This document shows positions 9,261-19,089 of a stretch of DNA of 36,314 bases, in pieces. The position numbers and the translations under genes were made by a program. This DNA is from Chara braunii (Eukaryota; Streptophyta; Charophyceae; Charales; Characeae). The stretch lies in NCBI GenBank assembly GCA_003427395.1, contig BFEA01000441.1, positions 598,548 through 634,861 on the forward strand, given 5' to 3'. Every line of letters begins with the position of its first letter. Position 1 is the stretch's first letter. The notes under the pieces are model-generated. The model had not been told where the DNA came from and made no database searches. It saw only the letters and a program-made list of their open reading frames with translations.

Positions 9261-9585
9261 TGTCATATTCGCTATACACTAAAAAAAAGCATGACTGTAC
9301 CAGACTGTTTCATCGGTGGACTTTCACCGGCTCATCAGGAGGTTGAACCTGGACAGACAGTCTGCCCAGGATGCATTTGACTGATGGACTCACCACATCG
9401 CCCAGAGTTAGCGATACCCCAGAGAAAAGTGGTAGACTTTACTCACACCAACCTTGCAATCCTAGCAGACTGCCAGTCCAAACCCCTGACAAGAACGGTA
9501 GTAACTCTGAGAAACTAATCTGACACAGTCATAAAACCCACACTCTACACACCCACTCAGCCATGGACACCCAATGGCATGACTG
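9261..9585. other. Unassigned region
   Basis: No gene or repeat recognised beyond a short A run near 9281-9288. Confidence 0.4.
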
Positions 9586-9622
9586 CTATGTGTGTGTGTG
9601 CGTGTGTGCGCGCGTGTGTGTA

Positions 9623-9709
<87 letters not shown>
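9586..9709. repeat. (GT)n microsatellite
   Basis: A long, mostly pure GT run with a short GC interruption near its left end. Read directly. Confidence 0.95.
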
Positions 9710-9762
9710 ACACTGCGGTCATGCAGGCACCCCATGATTACAATGGTCTGACTACTGACTGC

Positions 9763-9880
9763 GTCATGGGTGCAGTGGTTACGATGCTTGGCGCTTGAGG
9801 CCAATGGTGCCAGTTCAAATCGGTGTGCCATCATGCAGACGGATCCGAGGCTGTGGATGTACTGATCTTTGAAAAACACC
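9763..9880 (+). mobile_element. tRNA-derived SINE-like sequence
   Basis: GTGCAGTGGTTACGATGC resembles a Pol III A box and CCAGTTCAAATC resembles a B box, about 35 bases apart as in a tRNA. A non-tRNA tail follows, with GGATCCGAGGCTGTGGATGT shared with 9053-9072. No intact cloverleaf is evident, so it is a tRNA-derived repeat, not a tRNA gene. Confidence 0.55.
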
Positions 9881-10147
9881 ATAAGACATATGGTGTGCTT
9901 TTGTTTCACCGATGTTGATATAAATTGGGTATGCTCCCCACCACTCTCTTTTTCTCTTTTCTTTTTGTTTTTCTTTGCCGAAAATCCAAACATACCACTC
10001 TCCATAGTAACCCCGGCCCAGGTGAAAGGAAAAAAAAATTAAAAAAACGAAAAAGGATATGCTACTTCTAAGTTCTAACAAAGAGACTGGAGCTGTAATA
10101 TTTATGATTTATGAAATGAAAAAGGGTTTACAAATTACAACTTTACA

Positions 10148-10236
10148 CTCCCTTGGGACGGACACCTGTAATCTCTGAATGATACGGAGAAGGTTAGAAT
10201 GTGAACCCTGAGCACGCAATGACGACGAAATTGGTT
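10148..10236 (+). pseudogene. Very degenerate U6-like sequence
   Basis: CCCTTGGGACGGACACC, GATACGGAGAAGGTTAGAATG and ACGCAATGACGACG follow the order of the U6 snRNA 5' stem, the ACAGAGA-containing segment and the GCGCAAGGATGACACG segment. About 17 of 21 bases match in the best block. It lies directly upstream of the better U6 copy at 10275. Confidence 0.45.
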
Positions 10237-10265
10237 CCCGGCCTCCCACGGCAGGGGTGAATTAT

Positions 10266-10420
10266 CACTTAGCCGTCCTTCGGGATATCCGTTAAAATTG
10301 GAACGATACAGAGAAGGGTAATTAGCAAATGGCCCCTGCGCAATTAAGGATGACAGGCATAAATTGAGAAATGGTCCAATTAGGGAAAAAAAATAATAAT
10401 AATAAAAAAAAACACTTAGC
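10266..10420 (+). pseudogene. U6 snRNA retropseudogene with A-rich tail and target duplication
   Basis: From 10275 the sequence follows U6 snRNA: GTCCTTCGGG, then TTAAAATTGGAACGATACAG (leading to AGAGAAG), then GGCCCCTGCGCAA and GGATGACA, ending near GAAATGGTCCAATT. Small insertions of 4-5 bases inside the core would break the catalytic structure. The tail 10386-10412 is A-rich with AAT units. CACTTAGC occurs on both sides (10266-10273 and 10413-10420), an 8-bp target duplication. Functional U6 genes end in a T run for Pol III termination; this one ends in an A tract. Confidence 0.9.
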
Positions 10421-11372
10421 TAGTGGATGAGGACCTGCCAGCAAGATGGGTGACGCCGTCTCCAGACTGAGAGTTGTTCGACTTGAGGATCTAGAAAATT
10501 TGACCAAAGCAGTTTCAGGATTCACAGAAAAGACACAAGCGAAACACAGAGAGCTTTGGGAGATTTAAAAAAACGATGCAATCACGGCAATGCCGTGAGT
10601 GCGCTGACATCAATCAATACAAATTCAATACATTCAGAATCACACTCTTACAAGCTCTTCCATTTTGCAGATTGCAATTCTGCCTTCTGGTAGCACATAT
10701 CTGCCGTAGATTTTTCAACGACAGCCCCTACTGTAGCTTTTTTTTTACGACAGCCCCTCGCTTTTTTCGACGACAGCCATTGCCATTGACTTATCTAGCC
10801 CCTCTCAGGCCTCTGTCCACTTCCGAGTTGCGACCACTGAAGTGTGGTCAGCCAACGTAGGGAGGAACATGCAGCCCCTCCCCATCCATGCGATTCATGC
10901 CTTAGTTCACACCGTTTCGGCATAAATTTGGTCGTGATCACTTAATTATAGTCCACCCTTTCACTTATGCTGCTTGGCTTAGCGTAACGTCAATCCCTAC
11001 TGAACTACAATTTTGTGCTAGACTAGCATGAACCTGTGGTGCATATGTGGACCTGGTGCAGTTCCTGCACCATCAGGTCGCAAGAAGTACGAGCCCAGTG
11101 GGTCTCCTCTCACAGGATCACACCCTTATGCTTTTGACACTCGAACGAGTCCCCCGGGTCCAGTGGGGCTCCTCTCACAGGTGCTATGTCTTGGCTAGTG
11201 TGATGTCTCCGCCACACAATCATAGTCCAGTAGGCCCTGATCCCTAGTAGGGCTCATTTGGCAGGCACTAGTGCCTAGTCCCAAGAGACTTGTCTGTCTC
11301 TGGGCTCTGGTCCACAGGCGTGGTCCACAGGCCCCAATCCATGGTTCCTTAGCCCCTTGGCTTTACTTGGCC
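10421..11372. other. Unassigned region downstream of the CYP38-like gene
   Basis: No gene recognised. 10715-10790 has three loose units of T-run plus ACGACAGCC. 11088-11180 has two copies of an AGTGGGNCTCCTCTCACAGG-like block. No long A tract abuts the gene end on the minus strand. Confidence 0.4.
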
Positions 11373-11378
11373 TTTATT
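11373..11378 (-). promoter_or_regulatory. Possible polyadenylation signal
   Basis: AATAAA reads on the minus strand 8 bases after the stop codon of the CYP38-like gene. Green-lineage signals are loose, and this one is unusually close to the stop, so it may be chance. Confidence 0.3.
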
Positions 11379-11386
11379 ACTGATTG

Positions 11387-12895
11387 TTATACGATCGATG
11401 GGCTAGCAGCAGTACTCGAAGGGGTTTGCAGGTTCTCTAGCCCTTGCACTACTCGAACGCTCTCCAAGACATCACCCACCTTGAGATCTGCCAATAACGT
11501 CTCATTCTCCGTGACATATCCAAAGACTGCATAGCGACCGTCAAGGATGTTTGCTCCTGTTGGAGTCAATTCACTCTCTTTGAGGAGCCAGAAAACCTGA
11601 CTTGAGCCCGAGTCGTTGCTAAACTCCTCACGGGCCAAGGCCATCGTGCCAAACGCATTGAATGGGAGGGCCGTTCCTTCCCGGAAACGGCCAATCTCTT
11701 CCAATGTTGCACCATAGATGGGCTCTTTGTCACCAACAACCCTGATTTCTAAAGGTACGGTGCGCATCTGCTTCGTTGCTGGATCCACAAAGCCTTCCAA
11801 TGGACCGTCTGGACCGTCCGGGTCACCCGTCTGCACGACAAATCCATCCGCTCTTTGAATCTCCATTCCGTCATAGAAGTGGCGTTGAACCAAGTCCACA
11901 AAGTTCCCTGCAGTTACTGGGGCATTATATCCATCCACAACGACCTTGAAGACGACAGGCGCCGTTAAGTTCGGGTTGTCTTTAACCCTAACCTTCATCT
12001 CCACAGTTGCTCTTCCTTTCAGAACTGGTCTGTCGGCGAATTCAGCTGGAATCTCAAAAGGAAACTTCTCCACCATATCCTCTTCAATGTGAGTGACATA
12101 ATCCAAAAGCTCAGCTTGTTTGGGGGCTAGGGCATCTCTGTCCTTGTCCTCAAAGATGGTTGTGAAGCTCTGCAGCCCATCCTCTAGTTTGTCCAGCAGT
12201 TCTTTACCCTCATCCTTCTTACCATCAGCCACATCTGCCAGGATAGCTGCCTTGTTCTGACTCAAGGCCCTGGATGCCTTTCTGACAGATCGCTCGGCAC
12301 TGTCGACAGCCTTTGTCCCCGGAAGTTTGAGGTCCTCCGTAATCAACTCCAGTGCCGACTGAACCTCCTTGATCGGTTTGTTATTAATGGGAAGAGCATA
12401 ACGCAAAAGCGCGCGCGCATCCTTTACCGGAGGGCCAGCGATTAGACCTGCGACTTCACTATACACCGGTCCTCGCACGACTTCAACTGAACTTCCTGCG
12501 ACCGCCCAGGCTGGGGGGGGCTGGAGGGGTACTGACAGAGCCACAGCCATTGCACCTGCAGCACAGACGACGAAATTGCGGACCTTCTGAGAAGCGACAG
12601 GTTCGGCCCTGTCTTCACGCCCACCGTGAGTAGGATGATGAGCTGATGCATTCACTTTGCAATTCTGACCATTTCGTGAGCAGGAACGCGAATTGGACTT
12701 CTGAAGCTTCAAACTTGTACCGTAAAGCTCATTTCTTAGCAACGAGGCACGTGAAAGCCATGTGCAAGATGACATTGACAGTGACGTCAAAGATTCCACA
12801 TTCGTATCTCGTTCATGTTGGGAACGACCAGAAAGAGAAAGCGACCGAACAGAACAAACAGATTCACAACCGTGAAGCAGGAACGCTCTGGCCAT
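11387..12895 (-). CDS. CYP38: Thylakoid-lumen cyclophilin-like protein, CYP38/TLP40 type
   Basis: In land plants CYP38/TLP40 is a lumenal immunophilin needed for photosystem II assembly and repair. This 502-residue frame is uninterrupted. Residues 1-106 are rich in S, R and N with few acids, as in a chloroplast transit peptide. 107-131 is a hydrophobic lumen signal ending PPPAWA, a typical thylakoid processing site. 132-285 is charged and helical, matching the family's N-terminal bundle. About 312-485 is the cyclophilin-type fold, with [16 protein letters not shown] (320-335), [20 protein letters not shown] (339-358), [15 protein letters not shown] and [14 protein letters not shown]. The C-terminal GLENLQTPS fits the family. 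The start at 12895 has A at -3 and G at +4; Met41 (12775) would give 462 residues, closer to the roughly 437 I recall for Arabidopsis. The absence of introns is notable. The family call is secure; the start is less so. Confidence 0.95.
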   Translation of the reverse strand: MARAFLLHGCESVCSVRSLSLSGRSQHERDTNVESLTSLSMSSCTWLSRASLLRNELYGTSLKLQKSNSRSCSRNGQNCKVNASAHHPTHGGREDRAEPVASQKVRNFVVCAAGAMAVALSVPLQPPPAWAVAGSSVEVVRGPVYSEVAGLIAGPPVKDARALLRYALPINNKPIKEVQSALELITEDLKLPGTKAVDSAERSVRKASRALSQNKAAILADVADGKKDEGKELLDKLEDGLQSFTTIFEDKDRDALAPKQAELLDYVTHIEEDMVEKFPFEIPAEFADRPVLKGRATVEMKVRVKDNPNLTAPVVFKVVVDGYNAPVTAGNFVDLVQRHFYDGMEIQRADGFVVQTGDPDGPDGPLEGFVDPATKQMRTVPLEIRVVGDKEPIYGATLEEIGRFREGTALPFNAFGTMALAREEFSNDSGSSQVFWLLKESELTPTGANILDGRYAVFGYVTENETLLADLKVGDVLESVRVVQGLENLQTPSSTAASPSIV

Positions 12896-12935
12896 TTTAC
12901 CCTTCCTCCTCCTCCTTTCCTCCTCCCTGTCACCA
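12896..12935 (-). promoter_or_regulatory. Purine-rich leader of the CYP38-like gene
   Basis: On the minus strand the 30-odd bases before the first ATG are almost all purine (GGAGGAGG repeats). They are probably 5' untranslated sequence. No TATA box is evident close upstream. Confidence 0.3.
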
Positions 12936-13329
12936 CCTTTTTCCCCGGTCCTTCCCTGGTCCCCTTACTGCCCCTTATGTTTGCCTGTTTTGTCTAAGGC
13001 TTCCAGTTTCCCAAATTACAGCATTGGCGACTGTCACGCTGACGTCATGACATCACTGCTTACATGGAATGCTCGTCTTTCCGCTCCCTCCCAAGAAAGA
13101 TTTCCTTGCGCCTCAACCGCTAGCTCCTTCATGTCAACCAGATTCACAGTGACATGTTGTCCTCAACACTTTTTGTTAAATTTGCTTAGTTCAGAAGACC
13201 CTTGCTATGAGCCCCGCTTCTTCTTGAGTGGGGCCCCAGGAACCGTCCATTTACTCAAGAAGCTTGATGCTCAGCAATCTTGCTCCTCGTGTGAGAAGGT
13301 GGGGAAGAACTGTCATGTCAGGGAGATTT

Positions 13330-13912
13330 ACTGCAGCACAGCGGTGACAGCCGTCAATGCATCTCCTGTTACGTGCCATCCATCCCTCTTTTCGGTTAGG
13401 GCATAACTGCGAGCAATTCGGACGGGCAAGAACATAGTTGCAATCGATTCAGGAAGGGCAAGAAAACATTGTTGCACAGGATGGTGCTGTTGATAGTTGC
13501 ATGCAGAAATGTCCGACAGCATTGTGCATAACAGGCAGGAAGACACATCCTGGTGAAACGCTGGGCAGCAGACACTTGTCCCACATGTCAGTCTACTAGA
13601 AAACGGTGAAGAAAATAGCCTTTTCAATGTTTCATTAAATTTGAGACTGTTTTTTTTTTGTGTACGTGTGTGTGAAATTAAACATGGCATTTTTGTGAGG
13701 GCTTTTCCTGTCTGAAAGGGACCAGCAGTAGGGAGGAACGTAGGAAGATAGGGAGGTACTTTTCTTACCTTCAGCCGGACCTTGTAGAACAGACGGGGAA
13801 ACCACTCGTAAAAACGCCATGTCGGTTTCATGCACTTGAAGAAATACCACAAATTTACAAAAATGGTTGCCAAAAGGATCAGGAGGGAGAGGGGGGCTAC
13901 TGATTTGTCCAC
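13330..13912 (-). other. Unrecognised open frame with a possible splice donor
   Basis: A 194-codon frame starts with a hydrophobic stretch (SVAPLSLLILLATIFVNLWYF) that could span a membrane, followed by basic residues (FYKVRLKVRK). AAG/GTAAGA, a good splice-donor match, occurs after about 48 codons, near 13767. The rest of the frame looks non-coding. It could be an exon of an unknown gene or chance; I do not recognise a family. Confidence 0.2.
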
Positions 13913-14415
13913 AGATCACATTCCCACAGAATATAGCAGTCCCTAAAAGACAACTAAAACAGCCTGACACTGTCTACCAGTATGTGACACTGTTCAAAAC
14001 TGTTCAAAAGTTCAAAACTCCATGTTCCAAAGGGTGGGGGTTGGGGAACAGGAGGTTGGTTTGTTTGCCTACGTGCTAGAGACCTGCTCATTGGCAGTTA
14101 GGCCTGGCCTCACGAGTAAAAGGAGAGACCAGACATGAGACTCGGGTTTACCATCACCTGCCTAAACATGCCCTGTAGGATAACAAGCTAGGATAGTTAC
14201 CCTCCAGGTAAAGAGACTAACTCGTTCGTGACTCAGCTTGGCTCCATGAGTAAAGAGCGTTAGCAGACAGATGCCATGTAGGCAAACAACCTAGCATGTC
14301 GACTAAATGTGTGGCCCTATCGAGAAACCGCCTCCTCTGAGGACGGTCCATAATGACACTGGATACCATAAACTAATAAACTAATGTCTGTGTAACCAGG
14401 AAAATATGTTGTTCT
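13913..14415. other. Unassigned region
   Basis: No gene recognised. Around 14110-14300 a block with ATGAGTAAA/ACGAGTAAA and TGTAGGNNAACAANCTAG words appears twice, suggesting an old, diverged duplication. Confidence 0.35.
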
Positions 14416-14559
14416 GGGACGCTGGACCCGGTTTCCAGCAGGTGCAGCTCCCCAACAATAGATGGAGCCTCCCCGAGACTGATAGAGGTGTCTGCTCTTA
14501 TCAGCACCCCTACCATCGTCTCGGGTTGTTTCTTTAAAAAAAAAAAAAGAAAAAAAAAA
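14416..14559 (+). mobile_element. SINE-like A-tailed element, copy S2
   Basis: The 5' end GGGACGCTGGACCCGGTTTC forms the conserved GCTGGA/TCCAGC hairpin. The 3' half forms a long stem: outer arms CCCGAGAC/GTCTCGGG, and an inner arm AGGTG/CACCCCT capped by the conserved loop TCTGCTCTTATCAG. An A tail follows (about 14535-14559). Same strand and organisation as copy S1 at 23116, but with different stem sequence. Confidence 0.8.
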
Positions 14560-15650
14560 GACAAGGTGTGTGGGCATTCCTCCGGCCTCCTACATGGGCT
14601 CCTTTAGGGCGGTCAGTTCTTCTGTCGGTCCCCAGGCCGCGCAGCCTCCTTGCTGTGCGACTTGGACGGCCACGGCCATCTTTTAGGACCAGGCTCCTAT
14701 TTTGTCCCGTCGCCTTTCTTTTTTTCAGCATTATTTTTTTTTTTTTTTGCAGGTTGAGTTTGGGACTGAGTTTTGTCTGTCTCAGAGGTGTCCCTTCGGA
14801 CCTTTCGTTTTTTTTTTCTGAACAGGCAGATGCCTGTTCGAGCCAGTTGAGTTCAATTCAGGCCAAGGTAGGCCAGGTTCAGTTTCGTCCGTAGTTAGGA
14901 CTGGACCAGGTGGTGGTCCGTTTGTGCCGGGCCCAGTCCTCAGGTTCCTGCAGCAGTAGCAGGATGGCCTGGACGTCCAGTAGGGACCCAGGCAGGCCGT
15001 CGTAGGCCAGATCGTAGGACCAGGAGTTGGGGCTGCGATCAGGACTGCCGATCAGATACTAGATCGGATGGTCCTGATTGCAGACCGGAGAGCACGCAGC
15101 CAGGCCCAGTGGTATATAGCTGGGACGGTCAGCTGAGGGGAGTTCATTCAGTCTGCTTGAGCAGCGCCGGCTGGGAGCATGGGCCTGGCAAGCGCCGTCA
15201 AATTAGGTAACCCTTTTTGTTGGGGGCCATTACCCGGCGTCGGCTGAGAACATTCAAGGAAAAAAAAATTCAAGAAAGATGGTAAACGACTTCCAGCCTC
15301 ACAACCTGCCGCTGCTGAAAATGAATGACCCAGAACCGGCGATAAACAAACGATGGAAAAGGACCCTAGGAATTGGCATGACAAAGATGACAAAGGCATG
15401 CACATTGTAGTAGAACAACCTGATTACGAACAATGGAATGCCAATTCTTTGTGATTTCCCAAGGTTGTTCACCCTCCGAAGGCAGGGTGGAAGTGCAAGG
15501 AGACCACACTGGAGAAACTCAATCCACAAGGGCAGTGAACTCTCTTGGCCAGCGTGGATATGGCTACCGGGCAATCGGCAGAGCGGGAGGCGAGAAGAGG
15601 GCTTTTCATCACACCAACAAACAAATTCAGTCTTGTAAGCTGTAATGATG
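14560..15650. other. Unassigned region with promoter-like and palindromic sequence
   Basis: No gene recognised. CTGGACGTCCAG near 14969 is a perfect palindrome. 15038-15078 forms a hairpin with ATCAGGAC/GTCCTGAT arms. A TATATAG motif near 15112, followed by CAGTCTGCTTGAGCAGC, looks promoter-like and could belong to a decayed LTR. T-rich and A-rich tracts occur at 14731-14750 and 15259-15270. Confidence 0.35.
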
Positions 15651-15847
15651 AAAAGCCCTTTCTTAACAAACAACAACAACAACAATAATTATCTGCTCTT
15701 GCTGGTCTCACTAGCAGCCTAAAGTCCTTTCTCAACAACAACAACAATTCTCTGCTCTTGCAGGTCTCACTACCAGCCTAAAGCCCTTTCTCAACAACAA
15801 CAAAAACAACAATAATTCTCTGCTCTTGTGGGTCTCACTACCAGCCT
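15651..15847 (+). repeat. Tandem repeat, three units of about 60-68 bp, with (CAA)n cores
   Basis: Each unit reads AAAGNCCTTTCTNAACAA, a variable CAA run, CTGCTCTTG and GGTCTCACTANCAGCCT. Unit length varies with the CAA run. Confidence 0.9.
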
Positions 15848-16055
15848 ATGTGACTGACCATGTGCTCTTACCTACTACTCTAGCCTTACACGATGCCGCA
15901 GAGCACAATGTTGTTCCCACTGACATCTGAATGAGAAATGTCTCTCGCCGGAGCTCTTCTTGGCAACCACCAGGTGTGTCCCTCGCAAACCTCCTTCGCC
16001 CTACGGACCTCCTCGTCCTCCTAGGACCTCGCCTCCATGTGCCACCTCCCTCTCA
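15848..16055. other. Unassigned region
   Basis: C/T-rich DNA without a recognised gene. Confidence 0.4.
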
Positions 16056-16258
16056 CTACCTTCTTCCCCCAAACATAACGCATATGCGTTGTATTCGAGT
16101 TTCAAAATTCGAAAAAAATCGAATAGAACGCATATGCGTTGTATTCAAAATTTAGGACTATTCGAATAGAATGCATAAGCGTTGTATTCGAATAGAACGC
16201 ACCTATGTGTTGTATTCGTTTACAATGCATATGCGTTATGTTCGGAGGAAGAAGGTAG
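16056..16258. mobile_element. Foldback element M4 rich in ACGCATATGCGT palindromes
   Basis: The left end CTACCTTCTTCCCCCAAACA continues into TAACGCATATGCG. The right end, reverse-complemented, reads CTACCTTCTTCCTCCGAACA and continues the same way, giving about 35-base inverted termini. The interior repeats the self-complementary word AACGCATATGCGTT with GTATTCGAATAGAA spacers. Related fragments occur at 22754-22818 and 23256-23275. Non-coding. Confidence 0.7.
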
Positions 16259-16754
16259 CGTCCAGCCCAGCTATGCGTGGCAGTGACCCACACCCAGCTA
16301 CAACTGGCTGACTGGCTGCCACTGCTGCGGACACAGGCTAATCATGACACGGATGTGCGAATTCCTGGCAGCACCATCGTGCCAGAATGTGTCTGGCTGC
16401 ACTCTATATGCAGAGACTGGGATGCGGACGTGGACGGTAGGCCTTGCTTATTGGCTGCTTCTGAAAGCAGCCGTGGACTACCAGGATTCCAACGACCTCT
16501 CCGGTCCCGCGACTCTGCATGGACTGGCCTTTTCTGAAAACTGCGGGTGCTGTTTTCGTTCGGCCTTCACTTAAGGTCTGGGCCACTTTGGGCCCTTCTC
16601 TCTGTAACGCATCTGGGAGGCCCAGGTGCTTCACACTCCCCATTCCCTTGCGTTAGGAGTCCCCTGAGAATCCTCTTCAATTCCAATCACTGCTTTCCTT
16701 TCACACCCTTTAATCTGCTGTCACAACTCCCCCTGCTGTGTGCATCTACTTTTC
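16259..16754. other. Unassigned region
   Basis: No gene recognised. Its right part may belong to the 3' end of the decayed gypsy element that starts at 16755, but no LTR could be defined. Confidence 0.35.
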
Positions 16755-16756
16755 CC

Positions 16757-16896
16757 TTGTGAACCATCAACCTTCCTTCACTCAGGTTGGTATGATATCT
16801 AAACCTAACTCTGTAGCGCAGCTTAGGCTTTGGTCGGTGTCCTCTCCCAAAGGATCTTGGTACCGGTATATACCGGTGTTCAACAATAGAATCAAG
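16757..16896 (-). pseudogene. Chromodomain fragment of the decayed gypsy remnant
   Basis: The translated LDSIVEHRYIPVPRSFGRGH...KPKLRYRVRFRYHTN parallels IDDIVDHRELPAPRPTGRGR...KPRLQYRIRFRHHTD in the element at 24721-25023, so the two elements belong to related lineages. The fragment loses similarity after this block. Confidence 0.75.
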
Positions 16897-17194
16897 TCCA
16901 ATCAACATCCACATAACCATCCATCAGGGGCGATACGATCAATCTACATGACGAGAATTGAATCAATTGGTCATTTACTAGGAACAGAGGCAACAACTTT
17001 CATGTGTAAAAATACTGGATAGGTTCTTTAGATGATGTGGGACACAATTGCTTACGAAGGAACATCAGGATCAGTAAGATCACCTGAATATAGGGATAGG
17101 ACAGAAATGGAATCCTCAGTAGATTGACCTTCTGGTTAATCTTCCTAGTTTATAATCCAGTAGTTCATAGCCTTTCGAATCATCCTGAATCTTC

Positions 17195-17242
17195 CTGAAT
17201 CAGACGGAATCATCTGGAATCATCCTCAAATCATCCTGAACC
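17195..17242 (+). repeat. Short degenerate tandem repeat (GAATCATCCT-like)
   Basis: Four to five imperfect units of about 10-12 bases around GGAATCATC/TGAATCATCC. Confidence 0.7.
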
Positions 17243-17270
17243 ATTATCAAGCATTGTATTTCTCTTATAA

Positions 17271-17284
17271 GGGACGCTGGGCCC

Positions 17285-17321
<37 letters not shown>
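17271..17321 (+). mobile_element. SINE-like element, copy S6, 3'-truncated
   Basis: Only the first 18 bases of the family (GGGACGCTGGGCCCGGTT) are present, followed at once by 33 A residues. The 5' end is exact while the 3' part is missing. Confidence 0.7.
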
Positions 17322-17323
<2 letters not shown>

Positions 17324-17654
17324 TTAGTAGCTCCAATATCTGAACTTGTACATGGCCGATAGTACAGTGGCTGGCTGGAGTTCCCTGGATAATATTCTCG
17401 TCCGGGACTTCTGGACTAAACTCTGCAGTTCTCACCCATAACCAAATTTCCTACCTGAAATAGAGATACACGTCTGTGGGAGTGTGCTTATTTCCTTGCT
17501 CACTCCTTTCCTGCTGATATTTCTGTAGCTTCTCTACAAGTAGATAGTTCCGCTCCAGCAAATTTGTTCATAAGTTCATAAATTTCATGCTCTCTTCTCA
17601 CCCGGATAACATTTTTTTTTAATATATTAGTTCAATGATTTTCTATCCATCTCC

Positions 17655-17667
17655 AGGGACCCAACGA

Positions 17668-17704
<37 letters not shown>

Positions 17705-17740
17705 GCTACCTCTACTAGAGTGGGAGGGACCCAAGGACTC
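17655..17740 (-). mobile_element. Tiny retroposed fragment with 15-bp target duplication
   Basis: GGGACCCAACGACTC (17656-17670) and GGGACCCAAGGACTC (17726-17740) differ at one base and bound an insert. Read on the minus strand, the insert is about 26 bases containing CTCTAGTAGAG followed by 29 A. This is the signature of a severely truncated, target-primed retroposition event. Confidence 0.8.
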
Positions 17741-18113
17741 GGAAAATCAAAATAACAAAATTCGTGGGTCATTTCAATAAGCGCAGAAATCACACGTTTC
17801 GCTGAATCATCGTATCGTAATTTTCTACGGGATCTGTTTGTGTTGTAGTGTATACTCTAGATTTCCAGGTGGCATATGCTGACACTTGTCTGAACATAGT
17901 AAATCAAGTGGTTTCCTAGGCTTCTATCCAAGCTGTAGGTGGTCGGGATGGCAACCCGTAGCAGAGGGAACGACGCTGTGGTAAGCACTTGCTACTTGAC
18001 GCAACTGCTCATCCCACTCGAGTTGATCTCGGGTGATAAAAGGTATAAGCAATTGCCGTGCCCTGACCTGAACTCATAGTCAGGGCAGTTCCATACTTGT
18101 TCCTTCGAGACCG

Positions 18114-18320
18114 TCATTGTTCCATTGTGAACCTGACATCCCCATCACTCGTTATCCTTTTTCGGAAAACCAAAGTCTGATACCTGTATGCCAAGAACGC
18201 TTTAATGCTAAATCTGTCTTTGCTGTTTTTGGGAGTGCTAGCATCCTTTGAAAATCCGTCTATGCCCACGAATAGTTGCCGACTACGATTCCAGTTGGTG
18301 ATGACTGCCATCCAGTCCAT
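18114..18320 (-). pseudogene. Integrase core fragment of the decayed gypsy remnant
   Basis: DGFSK and SDGDVRF stand in for the usual DRFSK and SDRDxRF of Ty3/gypsy integrase cores. The second acidic residue is kept but its neighbour is changed. The frame ends shortly after and no glutamate-bearing block follows in frame. Confidence 0.7.
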
Positions 18321-19089
18321 GGATATATTATGGACTCACCAGGTCCAAAAGGAATAGGAAGAGGCTCACGTAAGCACATAGATGACTGTGTGCGAGGTTT
18401 ACCCCATTGGCAAACCTAAAAGCTTTTCTATATACGTGTGGGCACCCTGCCTCATACCTGGCCATTAAAAGTGTGGCAACAGATTAGCACAGGTCATCTT
18501 GAATCCAAAGTGCCCTGCTCTGTCATGGGACTCACCAAGGAATAGACTTGTGAGTGTCTTCAGAATGAGGACACAGAGTCTTTCAAGCCCGTCTTTACCG
18601 AGGAGCAGTAATCCCTTGACCATCAAATACTACCCACTAACAACCTTATCATTGCTCTAGAGGCATCTAATGATCTCACTAAGGATATTACTCCCTGCAT
18701 AAGCATCCGTTACATCTTCTGCTATGCTCAGCTCAGTTACTATAGCACCTAGGAAGTTAGCTACTTCTACATCAGCCGCAGGCCCCTTTCGGAGGCCGAA
18801 ACGCGACAAACGTTGCTGATGGAAGTTATCAATGGCGGCCCGACCCGGACTTTTTCGGATGGACGACGAGTTCTTTTCCAGCAAGGCTGGGACTGTGTGT
18901 ACTGGTGGTTTAGAGTTCCTTTCTGATTAGTCAAGGTGAACCCAAACATTCCAATGTAATGCATCCACCTCTTTGGTCCATGAGGAAGATGTGACATCCC
19001 CTTAGTTGGCTGACCAATGCTGCCTGGTCCCTCCCGAGTCCCCCACGCCACAAGAGGGACGGGTCACATTGCAACAAAGTAAGGCGGCA

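Larger units (their letters stand above)
16755..19000 (-). mobile_element. Decayed chromodomain Ty3/gypsy remnant
   Basis: Fragments appear in the correct order on the minus strand. 18660-18970 resembles the RNase H to integrase linker (AIVTELSIAEDVTDAY...SEIIRCL). 18500-18650 resembles the integrase zinc-binding region, with GHFGFK. 18114-18320 matches the integrase core (VGIDGFSK...TSDGDVRF). About 17950-18060 encodes an integrase C-terminal-like WDEQLRQVASAYHS stretch. 16757-16896 matches the chromodomain of the element at 23756-31864. Many stops and frame breaks separate these pieces, and other insertions sit inside. No LTRs were identified. Confidence 0.75.

Noticed and set aside
9763-9840. 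Functional tRNA gene
   Set aside because: A- and B-box-like words are present, but no closed cloverleaf or 3' terminator could be drawn.
9586-10005. Open frames of repeated His-Thr or Val-Cys
   Set aside because: They are translations of (GT)n and (CA)n microsatellites.
10735-10790. A tail of a CYP38 retrogene (T tract on the plus strand)
   Set aside because: The T runs belong to a local three-unit ACGACAGCC repeat, about 640 bases from the stop, without a matching target duplication.
12646-13050. Plus-strand open frame overlapping the CYP38 start
   Set aside because: It is antisense to a strongly supported gene and has no recognisable domain.
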